A stretch of 64,000 bases of DNA from Chloroflexi bacterium bin20 (lineage in GTDB: Bacteria; Chloroflexota; Anaerolineae; Aggregatilineales; Phototrophicaceae). Positions 51,298-61,095 of the stretch are shown here, piece by piece. The notes under the pieces were generated by a model. The model saw only the letters and a program-made list of their open reading frames with translations, made no database searches and was not told the DNA's origin. The stretch is taken from assembly GCA_002238485.1 (NCBI GenBank), contig MPMG01000010.1, positions 1-64,000 of the forward strand, in the 5' to 3' direction. Every line of letters starts with the position of its first letter. The first letter of the stretch is position 1. The position numbers and the translations under genes are program-made.

Positions 51298-52490
51298 CCC
51301 CGTGGCTCGAAGCGATACACCGTGCCGGCGTAATCGATGACATAGACTTCGCCCGCCTCGTCCTCGCCAAAGCTGCTGATGGCCATATTTGTTTTCATCA
51401 GCTCGATCGTCTGCCAGGTCAAACTGCTATCGCGCCAGGATGCCCAAATGCGCCCGGTGCAATAGTCGCCGAAAAGGTAAGCTGCCTGCAGACCGGCGAT
51501 GGCGCTGCCGCGATACACATATCCGCCTGTGACCGAGCAACCGAGCGAATGGCTGTAGGCAAAGAATGGCAAGACATGATTCGGCGCGCTGCCACCAGCG
51601 AATATCGTATTGGCTTCGTAGACATTCCAGCCATAATTTTCGCCGCCGCGGCTATCTGCTGGCTGAAAGTTGAGCTCTTCCCACTGATTCTGCCCGACAT
51701 CCGCCAGGTACATATCGCCGGTCGCGCGGTCGAAGCTGAATCGCCAGACATTTCGCAAGCCATAAGCCCAGATCGCATCCAGCGCCGCCGCATCGTTTAC
51801 GAATGGATTGTCCGGCGGGATGGCATAAGGGAAAGCGTTGTCGACATCCAGCCGCAAGATCGTTCCCAGCAGCATCTGCCGATTTTGTCCCGCGCCCAAT
51901 GGATCGTTGGCAGAACCGCCATCGCCCAAGGCAATGTACAAGTAGCCATCGGGCCCAAAGTCGATGTGCCCGCCATTATGATTGGCATAGGGTTGGTTCA
52001 GCCTGAAGATGATTTGCCCGCTGCTTGGGTCGGCGAGGTAGGGCTGCTGGGGCATGACCTGATAACGCGCAACGACGCTGCTGCCACCGTGGTCAGTATA
52101 ATTGATGAAGAAGACGCCGTTGCTGGCATAATCGGGATGAAAAGCCAGCCCCAGCAAGCCCTGCTCGGAATAGCGCTGTGTGAGCGCGATTCGGCTGATC
52201 AGCGCCGAGACATCCAGGAAGGGCACAGTTTTCCGCGCGCCATCCTGCAGAATCCAAATCTTGCCGCTCTGCTCCAGCACGAACAGTCGTCCCGTGCCAT
52301 CGCCAGCATGTGTCGCATAGATGGGGCGAAAGAACCCAGCGGCCACCGATGTCAACTGCATGGCAGCTGGTTCGGGCGGGCTGTCGCGGAAGATCTTCGG
52401 TTCGGCACTTTGCCCAAAAGTTGGCAGGCATAGCAATAGCGCCACCACTGCGCTCAATAAGCGCTTTGCTGTACATGCAGGGATTGTCAT
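51294..52490 (-). CDS. PQQ-type soluble aldose/sorbosone dehydrogenase (Yli family)
   Basis: A 398-residue exported six-bladed beta-propeller. A signal peptide (about residues 1-28, ending TFGQSA) precedes FFRPIYATHAGDGTGRLFVLEQSGKIW, SEQGLLGLAFHPDYASNGVFFINYTD, GGHIDFGPDGYLYIALGDGG and YGLRNVWRFSFDRATGDMYLADVGQNQWEE, the full set for this family, with the His/Arg pair expected to contact the quinone. It oxidises aldoses if PQQ is available. It follows the NACHT gene by 27 bp on the same strand but is functionally unrelated. Confidence 0.9.
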   Translation of the reverse strand: MTIPACTAKRLLSAVVALLLCLPTFGQSAEPKIFRDSPPEPAAMQLTSVAAGFFRPIYATHAGDGTGRLFVLEQSGKIWILQDGARKTVPFLDVSALISRIALTQRYSEQGLLGLAFHPDYASNGVFFINYTDHGGSSVVARYQVMPQQPYLADPSSGQIIFRLNQPYANHNGGHIDFGPDGYLYIALGDGGSANDPLGAGQNRQMLLGTILRLDVDNAFPYAIPPDNPFVNDAAALDAIWAYGLRNVWRFSFDRATGDMYLADVGQNQWEELNFQPADSRGGENYGWNVYEANTIFAGGSAPNHVLPFFAYSHSLGCSVTGGYVYRGSAIAGLQAAYLFGDYCTGRIWASWRDSSLTWQTIELMKTNMAISSFGEDEAGEVYVIDYAGTVYRFEPRG

Positions 52491-52517
52491 TTTTGTCCAT
52501 CCTGTCCTTTGTCTGGC

Positions 52518-54923
52518 TCATGCGCGCGCCTTCTGGCTGCGAGCCAGGCGATTGAGTATAGCGGTGTTGTTGGCTCGTTCGGGCGCGTCGATGCGTTCGT
52601 CGCTGTGGATATGCCGCAGGCAGCGCAGCAAATGCGACTCAATGACCAGCTGGCTGCGCGTACGGGATTTTAGCCAGCTTTCCCCCCAAATCTCAGCAGC
52701 CATGCTGATGCAGTGCAGGTTCTGCTCGGGCAGCGCGCCATTCGTGGCTTGGGGCAGCAGCTCGTCTATCAGCTGCCAGCGCATATCTTGCCACTTGCCC
52801 GCAGCGATGATGGCGCCGGCAAAGAGCGTCACATTGCGCCAGCGCGCATAATCGTGCTGCAGCAGCGCCACCACATTCTCTGGAAATGTCCAGCCATCCA
52901 TGCTGTGTGGCGCTAGTCCGGCTGGCATCCGGCATTCGTCATAGAATTCTAACAGGGCACAGGCAGCCAGGTATTCCTGTATCGTCAGGTGTGGAAAGCG
53001 GTAGAGATTGGGCGCGTCGGCAACCAGGATGCCGTTGCGGGTCGCCAGATATTCCAGCACATCTTCAATGCCCGCGCCCAGCCCGCCGCCCTGCGACTGC
53101 TGTTCGATCAGCTTGTCCAGCAGACGGGCTCGCTCAATGATGGTCGGATAGCGTTGGTAGCTCTGCTGCTCGGAATGCAACTCAAAGGCGATCAGCTTCA
53201 GCGCCGCCCGCATACGATCCAGGTTGATGTTCGCCAGCTTTTCATGCAGCTTGTCATCGGGCGATGGGATATTCCAGCGATCGAGCAGCTCGACGGTATG
53301 TTCATATAGCTCGGCGCGTTTGTCGGGCAGTTGCTTGTAATCTTCGTGAATCAACGTCAGCAGCGCCAGCATCAGCGGCTGCCGCGCCAGGGGGATGAGC
53401 GCCCCCGTCTCGCGGATGGTTTTGTATAAGTCCTTTGCCATCAGGGCCGATTGCTTTTGGGCGACAGCGCGCCCACCCAGCACACTGGGTCGCGACTCGG
53501 CGACATTGTCATACCAACGTTCGATATACGTTTTGACTTGCTTCCAGGAAAATGGCGCCAACTCGGCCGAAGCGAAGCGCCCCGACAGCCGCCAGCGCGA
53601 GTCTTGGCGATAGGCATAGGTGCGGCTGGTTACGATGATGCGGCAGGTGGGGAAGCGATCTGCCCAATTTTCAATGATGCGCTGCAAGATGATGCGGTCT
53701 TTGGCGGCATAGACTTCGTCCAAGCCATCCAGCGCCAGCAGGCTGCCATGCGCCGCCACATCCGTTTGCGTCAAATAGCCTTCCAGGTGCTTCGCCAGGT
53801 TGCCAGTGGCTCGCATGATGTAATTCAACAACTGCTCGGCAGATGCTTCTTGCAGGGCGCGCGGGAACAAGTCGGGGCTGTTGGCAAAGTCGCGCAGACT
53901 GACATAAATGGGCAAGATCGGCCCATGTATCCAGGACGGTCCCAACATTTCCAGTCCCTTGACGCCGTCTTGCTTCTCGGCGCGTGGATCGCAAGCATAG
54001 GCCAGCGCGGTAACGATGAAGCGGCAAAGCGAACTCTTGCCTGTGCCCGCCGCGCCAGTGATGACGATGCGCGGATGCGAAGCCACCACCTCGAAAACCG
54101 ACTCGCGCACATAACCCATGTCTTTTTCGATAGCCTGGTAACGCCGCGCGTTGAGCTCTTCGATGCCCACGCTGTGAAATTGACGTTGGTCGGTCCAGAT
54201 ATCGACTGGCGTATACAGCTGATGCAGCATGGCAGGTGTATGATGCTGCGAGGCGGGATGAATCGTGGTGGTGGGGATATTCCATTCCGTGCGCACAGCC
54301 GCCAGATAGCTCTTCAGCGCCGCTTTGCTGCCTTGATACTGCTCGGCAACAATGTTGACATCTTGCCCAGCGAAGATGACATGCCCGCCAGCCGAGATGC
54401 TGCCCGCCTGCACACGCACAGCAGACGGATAATCGCGCTGTTCTCGCATTGCTTCCAGCAGGCTGCGCGCAAAAGCGATCGCCCGTCTTCCCTGAGACGC
54501 CGAGCCATCCAGGCCGCCGGTCGCCACGATCAGCCAATCTAGCCCAACCAACTCGTCCTTGGAAAGCTGCTCGGGCGCCAGGCAATCGCGAACCAACTCT
54601 TCGGCGCTGCGCTCGTAATTGCGGTCGCGGTAAATCTCCGTCAGTCGTTTGCTCAAGGGCGCGCAATAGCGGTACTTGCGCAGCAAACGCCGCAGCATGG
54701 TCAGCTTCGTGCCCGGATTGGGCATGACCGGCGCGAAGACCATCATCACCAGCTTTTGATAGGGCGATTCCAGCGAGGACTGGTCGGCTTGACGTTTGAG
54801 ACGACTCCAGTTGTTTTGCACGAATCCTCGCCAGGCAGCCGGCGAGCCGATGACGGGCTGGCTGGAATTGCTGCGCGCAGCACTGAGGGCGCGGGTTGGT
54901 TTCTGGCGGGGCGGGCGGTTCAT
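52518..54923 (-). CDS. NACHT-type STAND NTPase with N-terminal effector-associated region
   Basis: An 801-residue protein. Residues 1-165 form an unrecognised helical domain with VMPNPGTKLTMLRRLLRKYRY and ERSAEELVRDCL. Residues 176-200 hold a short beta motif GGHVIFAGQDVNIV shared with the small protein encoded just upstream. The NACHT ATPase follows: Walker A GAAGTGKS at 290-297, Walker B LLALDGLDE at 396-404, sensor TSRTYAY and a C-terminal FPHLTIQEYLAA motif. Such proteins oligomerise on sensing a trigger and activate an effector. Fourth gene of the run starting at 61056; 19-bp gap to the third. No leucine-rich or WD repeats are present. Confidence 0.85.
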   Translation of the reverse strand: MNRPPRQKPTRALSAARSNSSQPVIGSPAAWRGFVQNNWSRLKRQADQSSLESPYQKLVMMVFAPVMPNPGTKLTMLRRLLRKYRYCAPLSKRLTEIYRDRNYERSAEELVRDCLAPEQLSKDELVGLDWLIVATGGLDGSASQGRRAIAFARSLLEAMREQRDYPSAVRVQAGSISAGGHVIFAGQDVNIVAEQYQGSKAALKSYLAAVRTEWNIPTTTIHPASQHHTPAMLHQLYTPVDIWTDQRQFHSVGIEELNARRYQAIEKDMGYVRESVFEVVASHPRIVITGAAGTGKSSLCRFIVTALAYACDPRAEKQDGVKGLEMLGPSWIHGPILPIYVSLRDFANSPDLFPRALQEASAEQLLNYIMRATGNLAKHLEGYLTQTDVAAHGSLLALDGLDEVYAAKDRIILQRIIENWADRFPTCRIIVTSRTYAYRQDSRWRLSGRFASAELAPFSWKQVKTYIERWYDNVAESRPSVLGGRAVAQKQSALMAKDLYKTIRETGALIPLARQPLMLALLTLIHEDYKQLPDKRAELYEHTVELLDRWNIPSPDDKLHEKLANINLDRMRAALKLIAFELHSEQQSYQRYPTIIERARLLDKLIEQQSQGGGLGAGIEDVLEYLATRNGILVADAPNLYRFPHLTIQEYLAACALLEFYDECRMPAGLAPHSMDGWTFPENVVALLQHDYARWRNVTLFAGAIIAAGKWQDMRWQLIDELLPQATNGALPEQNLHCISMAAEIWGESWLKSRTRSQLVIESHLLRCLRHIHSDERIDAPERANNTAILNRLARSQKARA

Positions 54924-54944
54924 TGGATTGGTGATAATCCGCCG

Positions 54945-55493
54945 TTATGATTCTTTCGCGTTGTTGTGCCGGCTGAGCAGATCATGAAAGCTGGCCGCGA
55001 CTTCTCCCGCGCTGCCCACGATCGCGCCAACCAGCGGCTGATCAAAGAGCGTCAAAGCTGCTGCCGTCAAGGCAGGCGAATAGCGCAACAGCGATTTTCC
55101 CGCTCGCACGAGGATGTGCTGATTGGGCTTCTTCGGTGTCGTCAACTGCGCTTCGACTGTCTGCAAGTCGTGCCGAGCAGCTTCTTTATGTTCGGGCAGC
55201 AGATCTGTCTGTTTGATCGCTTCTTCGACGCGGCGGATCTCTCGCAGCATGCGTTCGTATTCCTGCTGCGTCGTTTCGACTCCGCCGATGCTGATGGTCT
55301 GGTGCGTGTTCTGCGCGACATTGCCGCCCGTCTGCACCTTGACCAGGCCATCGCGCCCGGCGAAGACCACATGCCCGGTCACGGAAAGCTGGTCGATCTC
55401 GATGTGCATGTCACGGCGGTATGGGGCTGCCACGACTCCTCCTTCGCTCGTCTTGCTGAGGCCCGTTCCTGTGTCATCGCTGGGCGCATTCAT
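54945..55493 (-). CDS. Small coiled-coil protein of the TIR/NACHT cluster
   Basis: A 182-residue protein starting MNAPSDDTGTGLSKTSEGG. It has a short beta segment SVTGHVVFAGRDGLVKV (residues 37-53), a charged coiled coil (about 75-125, QQEYERMLREIRRVEEAIKQ) and a hydrophobic amphipathic end (about 135-172, SLLRYSPALTAAALTLFDQP). The start at 55493 overlaps the stop of the TIR-FGE gene as ATGA, which rules out the longer frame to 55661. The hydrophobic end could bind or permeabilise membrane; this is inference. No known family. Confidence 0.7.
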   Translation of the reverse strand: MNAPSDDTGTGLSKTSEGGVVAAPYRRDMHIEIDQLSVTGHVVFAGRDGLVKVQTGGNVAQNTHQTISIGGVETTQQEYERMLREIRRVEEAIKQTDLLPEHKEAARHDLQTVEAQLTTPKKPNQHILVRAGKSLLRYSPALTAAALTLFDQPLVGAIVGSAGEVAASFHDLLSRHNNAKES

Positions 55494-57127
55494 GTCAAAG
55501 CCACCAAACGTATGCCGATGGACGAATAACGCACGCGCGGCTCTAGATAATAGCGCACCGAGGTCTGGGCGCGGTCGCAGCTGCTCACGAAGCTGCCGCC
55601 GGTTACCGCCCGCCGCAAATCGCGACCCTCTTCGGCTGCGGCTGCGGTGTTCAACGTCCACTCCCAGGTGTTGCCCGACAAATCATAGACGCCATAGGGG
55701 CTGATGCCTTTGTGATAGCGGTCGACGGGCGTGGTCTGCTTCAAGCCGGTTTCGACCGTGTTGCAGCGGTCTTCGTCATAATCGTCTCCCCAGGGGAAGT
55801 AACGATCGTCATCGCCTTTGGCTGCGCGCTGCCATTGAGCGACTGTCGGCAGATTAATCTTCATGCGCAGCTGCGCGCCCAGCCAGTTGGCAAATGCCTT
55901 CGCCTCGTACCAATTGACATTTTCGCGTGGCAAGGTTTCGCCATCAAAACGCGCCGCGGATGCTCGTCGGTTGGCATCGAACCAGCGCTGGGCATGCTCG
56001 GAAAAAGCCCACCAGCGCGGATTGCAATAGCCATCTTCGGCATCCACAAAGATGGCAAATTGCGCGTTGGTAACCGGGTATTTGCTCATCACAAAGTTGT
56101 CTACCTGCTCGGTTATCTCGCCGAATTCTTCGTCCGCGCCGACGATGCTGCTTATGGTTACGCTGCCATGCGGGATATCACACCATTGTAGCATAGGCAA
56201 GAAGTCGTTGGCAGAGAACGGCGCATCGACTATTTCGAGGCTTGGCGCGAGAGCGGGCGGATCGTTTTCTACGGGCGCGCTTGCTGCTTTGACTGGCGCG
56301 ATGGCAGCCGGCTGGTTTGGCGCTTGAACGGGCTTCGGCGCCTGGACGGGCATTTGATTGTTCAGCTCGGCAGCGCAGTGACGGCGCAGATTCTGCGGGT
56401 CATAATCGCCAAACTCCTTTTGGAATTCTGCCAGCGCCTCGCAAGCAATGCTGCGCGTGCTTTCAAAATTGAAGAGCGCAACAATGTGCTGGTATTCGCG
56501 CTTCACTTCCCGCGATTGTCGCCGCTCTGACAAGGCAGCCTGTGCCGAACGCAGCAGCTTGTCCACGCGCACGAATCGCGAACGGTAGCCGCTGTCCTTT
56601 GCCTGGCGCAGAAGGCGAATGGCAGATTCGTAATCGTCTTCTTCCATCGCCCGCACAGCTTCCGAAATCAGCGCGGCCGGGCTGGTCTCTGCTGGCAGAC
56701 TCGCTGGTGTCCCCGGCGGGGCTGATGGCGTTGCGGACGGAGCATTTCGTGCTCGCTCTACCATCAGAATGGCTGTCAGCAGGCGCGAGACATTTTGCGC
56801 TGTCAAGGCGTTGGACAAGTCGACATAATGCCAGGCGCGCATGGCCTCTGGCAGCACGGTATCGCTGTCGATAAGCACGGGGATGATAGCGCGCTTGAGC
56901 TGACGGGCGATGAACAGCTCGCGGCGGCAATTGCGCGAAGCGACTGACTCGGGCGAAAGCAAATAGATGAAGACCTCGCACCAGGCCAGTCGGCGGCGGA
57001 TTTCTTTCCACCAGTCTTGCCCGGCATAAAGACGTTGGTCATACCATACTTCGTGGGCCTGCAGTGTCTCGATGATGCGGATGCAAAAAGGCTTGTCGAC
57101 GCGCGCGTAACTGACGAAGATCTTCAT
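55490..57127 (-). CDS. TIR domain fused to a formylglycine-generating-enzyme (SUMF1) fold
   Basis: A 545-residue protein. Residues 1-125 are a TIR domain: MKIFVSYARVDKPF, WYDQRLYAGQDWWKEI and SPESVASRNCRREL, with Glu70 in the place of the NADase catalytic Glu. A Pro/Ala-rich linker (125-150) leads to a helical region (150-265) with EYQHIVALFNFES. A second linker is followed by the FGE-sulfatase fold (about 315-545): FVMSKYPVTNAQF, NWYEAKAFANWLG, LPTVAQWQRAAKG, GNTWEWT and VTGGSFVSSC. The active-site cysteines of true formylglycine enzymes are not evident, so this domain probably binds a ligand. ATG overlaps the stop of the upstream gene. Confidence 0.87.
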   Translation of the reverse strand: MKIFVSYARVDKPFCIRIIETLQAHEVWYDQRLYAGQDWWKEIRRRLAWCEVFIYLLSPESVASRNCRRELFIARQLKRAIIPVLIDSDTVLPEAMRAWHYVDLSNALTAQNVSRLLTAILMVERARNAPSATPSAPPGTPASLPAETSPAALISEAVRAMEEDDYESAIRLLRQAKDSGYRSRFVRVDKLLRSAQAALSERRQSREVKREYQHIVALFNFESTRSIACEALAEFQKEFGDYDPQNLRRHCAAELNNQMPVQAPKPVQAPNQPAAIAPVKAASAPVENDPPALAPSLEIVDAPFSANDFLPMLQWCDIPHGSVTISSIVGADEEFGEITEQVDNFVMSKYPVTNAQFAIFVDAEDGYCNPRWWAFSEHAQRWFDANRRASAARFDGETLPRENVNWYEAKAFANWLGAQLRMKINLPTVAQWQRAAKGDDDRYFPWGDDYDEDRCNTVETGLKQTTPVDRYHKGISPYGVYDLSGNTWEWTLNTAAAAEEGRDLRRAVTGGSFVSSCDRAQTSVRYYLEPRVRYSSIGIRLVALT

Positions 57128-60100
57128 GCGTCTGCGCTCTCGGCTGCGGCCGGCGGCCTATCCAGCAGCGCGCGACTGGCTGCGCTGTCAATGCCCTCCA
57201 GCGCTTGCACCGCCAGGTCATGCAGGCTTTCGTTTTCGCCCTCGGGCTTGCGCTGGTCGTTGAGCAGTTGCTGCAGGATTGGCAAGTGGCTGTCGGTCAT
57301 CTGCGGTCCCAGCTGCTGCAGGGCAAAGTGACGCAGGAGCAGGCTGGCATCGTTCAGCGCCAGTTCCAGCCAAGGCAGGGCTTGTTGTGGGTTGATCTGT
57401 TGAATGGATTTGAGCGCGGCGAAGCGCACAAATTCGTCTTTGTCGCGCTGCATCGCCTCGCCCAAAGCCGGGATGACCTGTGGCTGGCGCAGCTCGCCCA
57501 GCGACTCGGCAGTGGCTTCGCGTACTGAGGCATTTTCGTGATGCAGCAGGCGCGCCATATCGCTCGCGCTCGCGACAACGCGCAGCTCTGCCAATGAACG
57601 CGCGACAGCGACCTGTACGATCCAGTTGTCGTCATCCAGGCGGCGGCGCAAATGCGGACCAGCAGCCGGATTGCGCAGCACCGCCAGCGCCTCGGCAACC
57701 GCCCAGCGCACGCTCCAGTTGCGGTCATCCAGCGCTCCGCAGAGCATGTCCAGCACCTGGCTGTTGTCACTGCCGCGCAGATGACGGGAAAAGCGGCGCA
57801 AGAACTTCGCGGCTTTCTGTGTGCGGCCCCAGTCGTCATCTCGCAGCACTTGCAGCGTACGCGCGATCTTTTCTACATCGCTGAAATCAGCCGACGCCGA
57901 GCCACCGGGCATCTGTGTTTGTTCGTCCGCGGCGGCGCTTTCGATGCTGGTCAGGGCAGCGCGCGCCAACTGGCTGATAGCAGTGCCATCGTTGAGCGCA
58001 AGCGGACTATCGAGCAGGCGCCTCAAGTCAGGCAGAGCCGGCTGGTAAGCCGCTCCTCCCACTATTTCTATAGCGGCAGCGGCGGTTTGTGGGTTCGCGC
58101 TTTCCAACAGCTCGACCAGCGTCTCACAATCGAGGTCTGGCAAGGCTTTCAGCAGTTCTGTCACAGCGCGCAGGATCTCGGAGTCCGGGTCAGACAGCGC
58201 AGCGATGAGCGTCTTCTGCGCGGCGCTTTCGCCTTCAAAACGCGCCAGCATCTCATAGGCCGCCATGCGCACAGTCCGGTCCTTGTCATCAGCCGCTTGC
58301 AGCAGGGCGGGCAGTGACTGCGCGGCGGGATAATCTGCCAGGCTGTTGAGCGCGCGATGACGCTGCTGCCAGTCATCGTGCCGCAATTGCTCTCGCAAGC
58401 GCGGTGGCAGGGCGGGTGGCGCTGCGGCTGTCCGAGTGGTCTCGTCAACAAATGGCGATTGACCGTATACCAGCGCTTCAAGCTTGCTGCCGGCCAGCAC
58501 GGTCGCGTCCGGTGGATCGTGCAGCACCGCGGCGATGTCATCGACCAACTGCGCAAACTGATCTCGATTGGGCAGGTATTTGATGGCATCAATAATCTCT
58601 TGCCGCAGCGCGTCCGCTCGCCGATGAGACAGGATGGCAGCGCTGATGGCTGCGGGCATTTCAACAATCTCGGCGGCGACCTGCGCCAAGCCAATAGCGA
58701 TGTCCGTTTCATTGGTCGCGACCGCTAAATCGTAAAATTCGTCATTCAAAGTCAGCAGGCGCGCATCTGCCATCGCCAGCAGCCGACTCGTCACCAAGCG
58801 TTTGCGCTCGGCCAGCGCTCGAATGACGGCAGTGCGATTGGCCGGCTGCGACTGCGACCAGCGCAACACGCGGGCCAAAATCTCGGAATAAGCAAACTTC
58901 ATCAGCGCTGGAAGCAATTCTGCCCAGTCGGCGCCGTCGCCTCTCTGCAAGTCATCGAGAAGCAATATCGCCGTGGGCAGATACTTGAGCTCGCCCAGCA
59001 TCCAAACGGCGTTGCGGCGCAGCGTCTCGTCCTGATGCACAGAAAGCTTGACCAGCCAAGCTGCTGCCAAAGCCAAAGGGTGGGCATCCAGCTGCTGCAG
59101 CAATTCAGCGGGATTTTCGCGGTCGACTTTGGAGACCAGACCGATGAAATCCAGCGGCAGCTCCAAGGGCAGGGCGCGCACCTCTTGCCACAGCCAAAGC
59201 TGCGTATCGCTCTTGTATCGCCCCAGCTGCGCGATCAGCACTTGAGCGGTCGTGTCGGCGTCCGGCATGCCAGCCAGCGCCGGGCGGAAGGCTCGCTGAG
59301 CTTCGGGTTCGTCGGCGCACAATTCCACCAGCCGTTCAACCAGCGTCTGTCGGATTGGTGCTGGCTGCGAATGTGCTCGCTGCAAAGCCATCATCGCCAA
59401 GAACGGGTCGATTTCCGAGATGCGATCCAGCGCACGGTCCCGCGATTCGTCCGCCAGCCCCGCGATGATGAGCAGCGCCAGGCTGTCCCATTTGCGCGGC
59501 ATCCGCTCGCCGTCGTCAGTGAACTCGGGCGCTTTGATAAACTTGAGCAAACCGTCGCGTTTCAAAGGCTCTGCTGCCAGATAGGCCTGCAGCGACTCGG
59601 GTTGGAAGCGCAGCCAGCCGTCTTTTTCATGCAAGAACCCAAGCTCCACAGCCGCCTGCACAACGCGGGGATCCTGTGCCTCGCGCTCGGCATCGGCGCG
59701 CTGGACAAAGCGATGCGATTCAGCCAGTATCATTGCCCAAGCCAGGCTCTGCAATCCGCGCAGCACTTGCACCGCGCTGAGGCCATTCGCTGCGCCGGGA
59801 TGTTGCTGGCTGCGCAAGGCGATCAGCGCTGGCAGTGGATCTTTTGACCACTGGCTGTAGGCAAGGGCGCGATCGGCTGCCAGCAATTCGATGCCGACCG
59901 ACAGATAGTCCAATTGTCTCTGGGCGATTCGCTCGGCTCGTTGCCTCAGCAGTTGCCGAAAGTCGTTTTGCTGCCCCAACGTTAGGTGATGGCTGGCGTA
60001 TTTCTGCGCGAGCGCGGTGCTGAACTGTCCGATCTCCAGAGTCGGCAGGCGCGGCTCGTCTTCGGCATCACCCCGCGAAAGCACGATGAATCGCTGGCGT

Positions 60101-61056
60101 GGACTGGCATCAATCCACTCGCAGACGGCTTGGGCATGCTCGGGATCCTTGGCGCGCAAGTCGCTGTAGTTGTCCAGCACGAGCAGCGATGACTGCCCTT
60201 CCAGCCAGTGCCGCCAAAATGTCAGCAACTGCCACTGCGATTCCACAAAGGCGTCGAACGTGTCCAGCCCGTTGTGCCACAGCGCCAAGTCCAGCCAGAT
60301 GGGCAGGGGCGCTGCATCATCTCGCAAGGCGGCGTGTGCCTGTTCCAGCGCCAGCAACTGCGCAAATGCCGACTTGCCACTGCCAGACGCGCCATGAATG
60401 ACAAACTGTGGTTCTGTATGCGCCCATTGCGTCAAGTCGCTGACAGCTGTGGCTGCGCCGGACTTCATGCCCATGAATGCCCAATCGCGCAGAACGCCAA
60501 ACTGCCCGTTTCGCGGTCGGATATCGCTGCCGCCAACCGCATCACAATTGCGCAGCGCTGCCCACGCTGTCGGCATTTTTGATATTGCCAACTCGTGCTG
60601 GTGGATGAAGCCGCGCAAATATTCCAGTCGCTCGCCGGGCTTGGGCAGATCATCCGCTTGCGGAATGCGGCTCAGCAGCTCTTCTATGCTTTGATCGCTG
60701 GGGTCGGCAAACCAGCGGCGAAAATCGATCCAGTCGTTGAAGTGGAAGTCGGCGATGTGTTCGGTAGAAAAATCGCGCGCGATGACAGCGGTAACCGGCA
60801 GACCACGCTCGGCGAAGGCAGCGAATTCGGCTTGGCAATGCGGCGACCGCAAATAATCGTCGCTGACGACAAGCAATGCCCCGCCTGCAGAGGCGCGCGC
60901 CCTGCGAATGCCCGCCTGCCAATCTTCGCTGGGCGCAATCTCAAAGCGGTCCAGCCAGACTTGCCGATAACAACGCAGCAGCAGCATCGACAGCCGGAAT
61001 GCCTGGTCGATGTCGTTGTTGTGGTACGAGAGATAAAGCGCTCCGTCCTTGCCCAC
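57124..61056 (-). CDS. TIR-STAND NTPase with C-terminal HEAT repeats
   Basis: A 1310-residue protein from a GTG at 61056, preceded by AAAGGA. Residues 1-135 are TIR-like: ALYLSYHNNDIDQAFRL, VWLDRFEIAPSEDWQAGI and SPHCQAEF, with Glu77 the candidate catalytic residue. Walker A GASGSGKS lies at 222-229 and Walker B LLVLDN at 291-296 (Asp295), with an Asn in place of the second acidic residue. From about 560 onward there are repeated helix pairs of HEAT/PBS type, for example NAVWMLGELKYL, WSVRWAVAEALAVL, IVQVAVARSLAEL and ASVREATAESLGEL. First gene of the cluster; its product is a plausible sensor with its own effector. Confidence 0.87.
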   Translation of the reverse strand: MGKDGALYLSYHNNDIDQAFRLSMLLLRCYRQVWLDRFEIAPSEDWQAGIRRARASAGGALLVVSDDYLRSPHCQAEFAAFAERGLPVTAVIARDFSTEHIADFHFNDWIDFRRWFADPSDQSIEELLSRIPQADDLPKPGERLEYLRGFIHQHELAISKMPTAWAALRNCDAVGGSDIRPRNGQFGVLRDWAFMGMKSGAATAVSDLTQWAHTEPQFVIHGASGSGKSAFAQLLALEQAHAALRDDAAPLPIWLDLALWHNGLDTFDAFVESQWQLLTFWRHWLEGQSSLLVLDNYSDLRAKDPEHAQAVCEWIDASPRQRFIVLSRGDAEDEPRLPTLEIGQFSTALAQKYASHHLTLGQQNDFRQLLRQRAERIAQRQLDYLSVGIELLAADRALAYSQWSKDPLPALIALRSQQHPGAANGLSAVQVLRGLQSLAWAMILAESHRFVQRADAEREAQDPRVVQAAVELGFLHEKDGWLRFQPESLQAYLAAEPLKRDGLLKFIKAPEFTDDGERMPRKWDSLALLIIAGLADESRDRALDRISEIDPFLAMMALQRAHSQPAPIRQTLVERLVELCADEPEAQRAFRPALAGMPDADTTAQVLIAQLGRYKSDTQLWLWQEVRALPLELPLDFIGLVSKVDRENPAELLQQLDAHPLALAAAWLVKLSVHQDETLRRNAVWMLGELKYLPTAILLLDDLQRGDGADWAELLPALMKFAYSEILARVLRWSQSQPANRTAVIRALAERKRLVTSRLLAMADARLLTLNDEFYDLAVATNETDIAIGLAQVAAEIVEMPAAISAAILSHRRADALRQEIIDAIKYLPNRDQFAQLVDDIAAVLHDPPDATVLAGSKLEALVYGQSPFVDETTRTAAAPPALPPRLREQLRHDDWQQRHRALNSLADYPAAQSLPALLQAADDKDRTVRMAAYEMLARFEGESAAQKTLIAALSDPDSEILRAVTELLKALPDLDCETLVELLESANPQTAAAAIEIVGGAAYQPALPDLRRLLDSPLALNDGTAISQLARAALTSIESAAADEQTQMPGGSASADFSDVEKIARTLQVLRDDDWGRTQKAAKFLRRFSRHLRGSDNSQVLDMLCGALDDRNWSVRWAVAEALAVLRNPAAGPHLRRRLDDDNWIVQVAVARSLAELRVVASASDMARLLHHENASVREATAESLGELRQPQVIPALGEAMQRDKDEFVRFAALKSIQQINPQQALPWLELALNDASLLLRHFALQQLGPQMTDSHLPILQQLLNDQRKPEGENESLHDLAVQALEGIDSAASRALLDRPPAAAESADA

Positions 61057-61095
61057 AGCCGTCCTTTGTCGCGCGGTCGCTTCGTTACGCCTCCA

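Noticed and set aside
55490..57127. Diversity-generating retroelement target
   Set aside because: TIR-FGE proteins can be such targets, but no reverse transcriptase or adenine-rich template repeat is visible near the C-terminal coding region.
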